This document shows positions 63,291 to 64,000 of a DNA stretch of 64,000 bases, piece after piece. The stretch is from Aureispira anguillae (GTDB lineage: Bacteria; Bacteroidota; Bacteroidia; Chitinophagales; Saprospiraceae): positions 1,891,501-1,955,500 of the forward strand of contig NZ_AP026867.1 of the NCBI RefSeq assembly GCF_026000115.1, given 5' to 3'. A model generated the notes under the pieces. It was not told the DNA's origin. It did no database searches and saw nothing but the letters and a program-made list of their open reading frames with translations. Position 1 is the stretch's first letter. Every line of letters starts with the position of its first letter. The position numbers and the translations under genes were made by a program.

Positions 63291-63352
63291 CTAAAAAAAT
63301 ATAATAAAAAACCTTTTGAGGTTGGTTTTTATATTTTTTTGAGTTAGCTTTG
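63291..63352 (+). promoter_or_regulatory. Imperfect palindrome and early promoter, element C
   Basis: An A-rich/T-rich inverted repeat (AAAAAAATATAA/TTTTTATATTTTTTT around CCTTTTGAGG) overlaps TTG (63322-63324). TAGCTTTG follows (63345-63352) with a 20-base spacer, exactly as in element B. Confidence 0.65.
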
Positions 63353-63474
63353 TTATATCAAAGGGGAATAGGTTATGAAGTTAAAACCCCTTTAACAAGA
63401 AAAATATTAACAATAAAAATAGCCCGACAATAACAAATAGAGCAGCAAATCAACAAGACATATTAAATTAAATA

Positions 63475-63540
63475 ACATGTAGACAAATGTAGACCATGTA
63501 GACCAATGTAGACGGGCATGTAAACAAATGTAGACAAAAT
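63475..63540. repeat. ATGTAGAC iterons, element C
   Basis: Five ATGTAGAC copies plus one ATGTAAAC, then AAAATGTTAAGAAAAGGCAA. Nearly the same as 25400-25455. Confidence 0.65.
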
Positions 63541-63627
63541 GTTAAGAAAAGGCAAAGGAAAAGAAACAAAATTCAATCAGGGAATGGGGATTGAATAGGC
63601 TTGGTCGTGCCATGTGGCATTGTTTAT

Positions 63628-63798
63628 TTCTATGGGGATAGAAGGAACAACTAGAGGGCGACCTCTGGCGATCAACTGTTAAGTGCAGGCACATCAAAAG
63701 GGTGTGCTGGTCAAATTTTGAGTGTTTCTCTAGGATCTAGTTCCTTAGTAGGGAGGACATTGCTAAAATGAGAGGGTTCGACTCCCTTTACTAGAGCA
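63628..63798 (+). ncRNA. Structured early leader RNA with tRNA-like end, element C
   Basis: TTCTAT-GGGG-ATAGAA; CTAGAGG-GCGA-CCTCTGG (GNRA loop); GCACATC/GGTGTGC. The cloverleaf (63734-63798) has GATCTAGT/ACTAGAGC, TCCT/AGGA with loop TAGTAGGG, CATT/AATG and GAGGG-TTCGACT-CCCTT. Base changes relative to element B keep the pairs. Confidence 0.7.
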
Positions 63799-63884
63799 AA
63801 CCAATTACAAATAAACAACGGTATACAGCGACTTACTATGCTAAGTGGTGAGGCGAAGCTATGCCCCAAATCAAGTAAATTAAT

Positions 63885-64000
63885 ATGAATACAGAGACAG
63901 ACAACAACAGTAGTGCTGAGTCAGATGCTCAAGCGGCTAATTTTCATGAGCATGTAAAAAATACCTTGTCGGTATCGGCTTATAAGAATTTGCCAAAGGC
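63885..64000 (+). CDS. First early gene of element C, 3-prime truncated
   Basis: Begins MNTETDNNSSAESDAQAANF and then FHEHVKNTLSVSAYKNLPKA, which aligns with FYQHVLNTLSAADFKSLPQQ of 25808-26089. It runs off the window end. Confidence 0.65.
   Translation, partial: MNTETDNNSSAESDAQAANFHEHVKNTLSVSAYKNLPK

Overview
The window is an AT-rich stretch of bacterial DNA that I read as wholly mobile: I see no chromosomal housekeeping gene. The host is probably a Bacteroidota. Supporting signs are TTG-N20-TAnnTTTG promoters, few clear Shine-Dalgarno sites, S41 and lipobox-type lipoproteins, and integrases with a SAM-like N-terminal region. A Saprospiria or Aureispira-like host is only a guess.

The layout is a head-to-tail array of three related temperate elements. 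Element A enters truncated on the left (1-20218) and ends with an integrase. Element B runs from about 20219 to 56829, again ending with an integrase. Element C starts after that and leaves the window at 64000. Each element has the same slots: defence-type cargo, a minus-strand repressor, an operator/promoter, a roughly 500-base structured leader, early genes, a replication-type gene, a variable slot, a structural and lysis block, more cargo, then the integrase. The structural block is present twice and nearly identical (1797-16400 and 34886-49930).

The structural block has a P-loop ATPase of packaging-ATPase type, a 241-residue capsid candidate, about a dozen small single-membrane-span proteins, a membrane-anchored peptidoglycan-binding protein, an amidase and a GH19-type lysozyme. 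I find no terminase, portal, tail or tape-measure gene. My inference is a tailless, membrane-containing temperate virus. One gene (12427-13560 versus 46005-47084) is strongly diverged between otherwise near-identical copies. It keeps its membrane anchor, which makes it the best candidate for the receptor-binding spike.

Cargo differs between elements. B carries a NYN nuclease plus NACHT-like NTPase operon. C carries a PLD nuclease fused to an Hsp70-type peptide-binding domain, a DUF6119-type protein, and an Mrr-type endonuclease fused to a STAND NTPase. B also carries a cyclase and DJ-1/PfpI pair, an S41 peptidase and a CoiA-like nuclease. Cargo repeatedly sits just behind the 3-prime end of a core gene, and a second copy of that 3-prime end lies on the far side.

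Non-coding structure is unusually rich. There is a tandem array of about 91-base units whose hairpins keep a ten-base loop while the stems covary. An early leader ends in a tRNA-like cloverleaf without an anticodon loop. Iterons are shared by elements whose repressors and operators differ. Several long palindromes also occur, some present in one copy and absent in the other.
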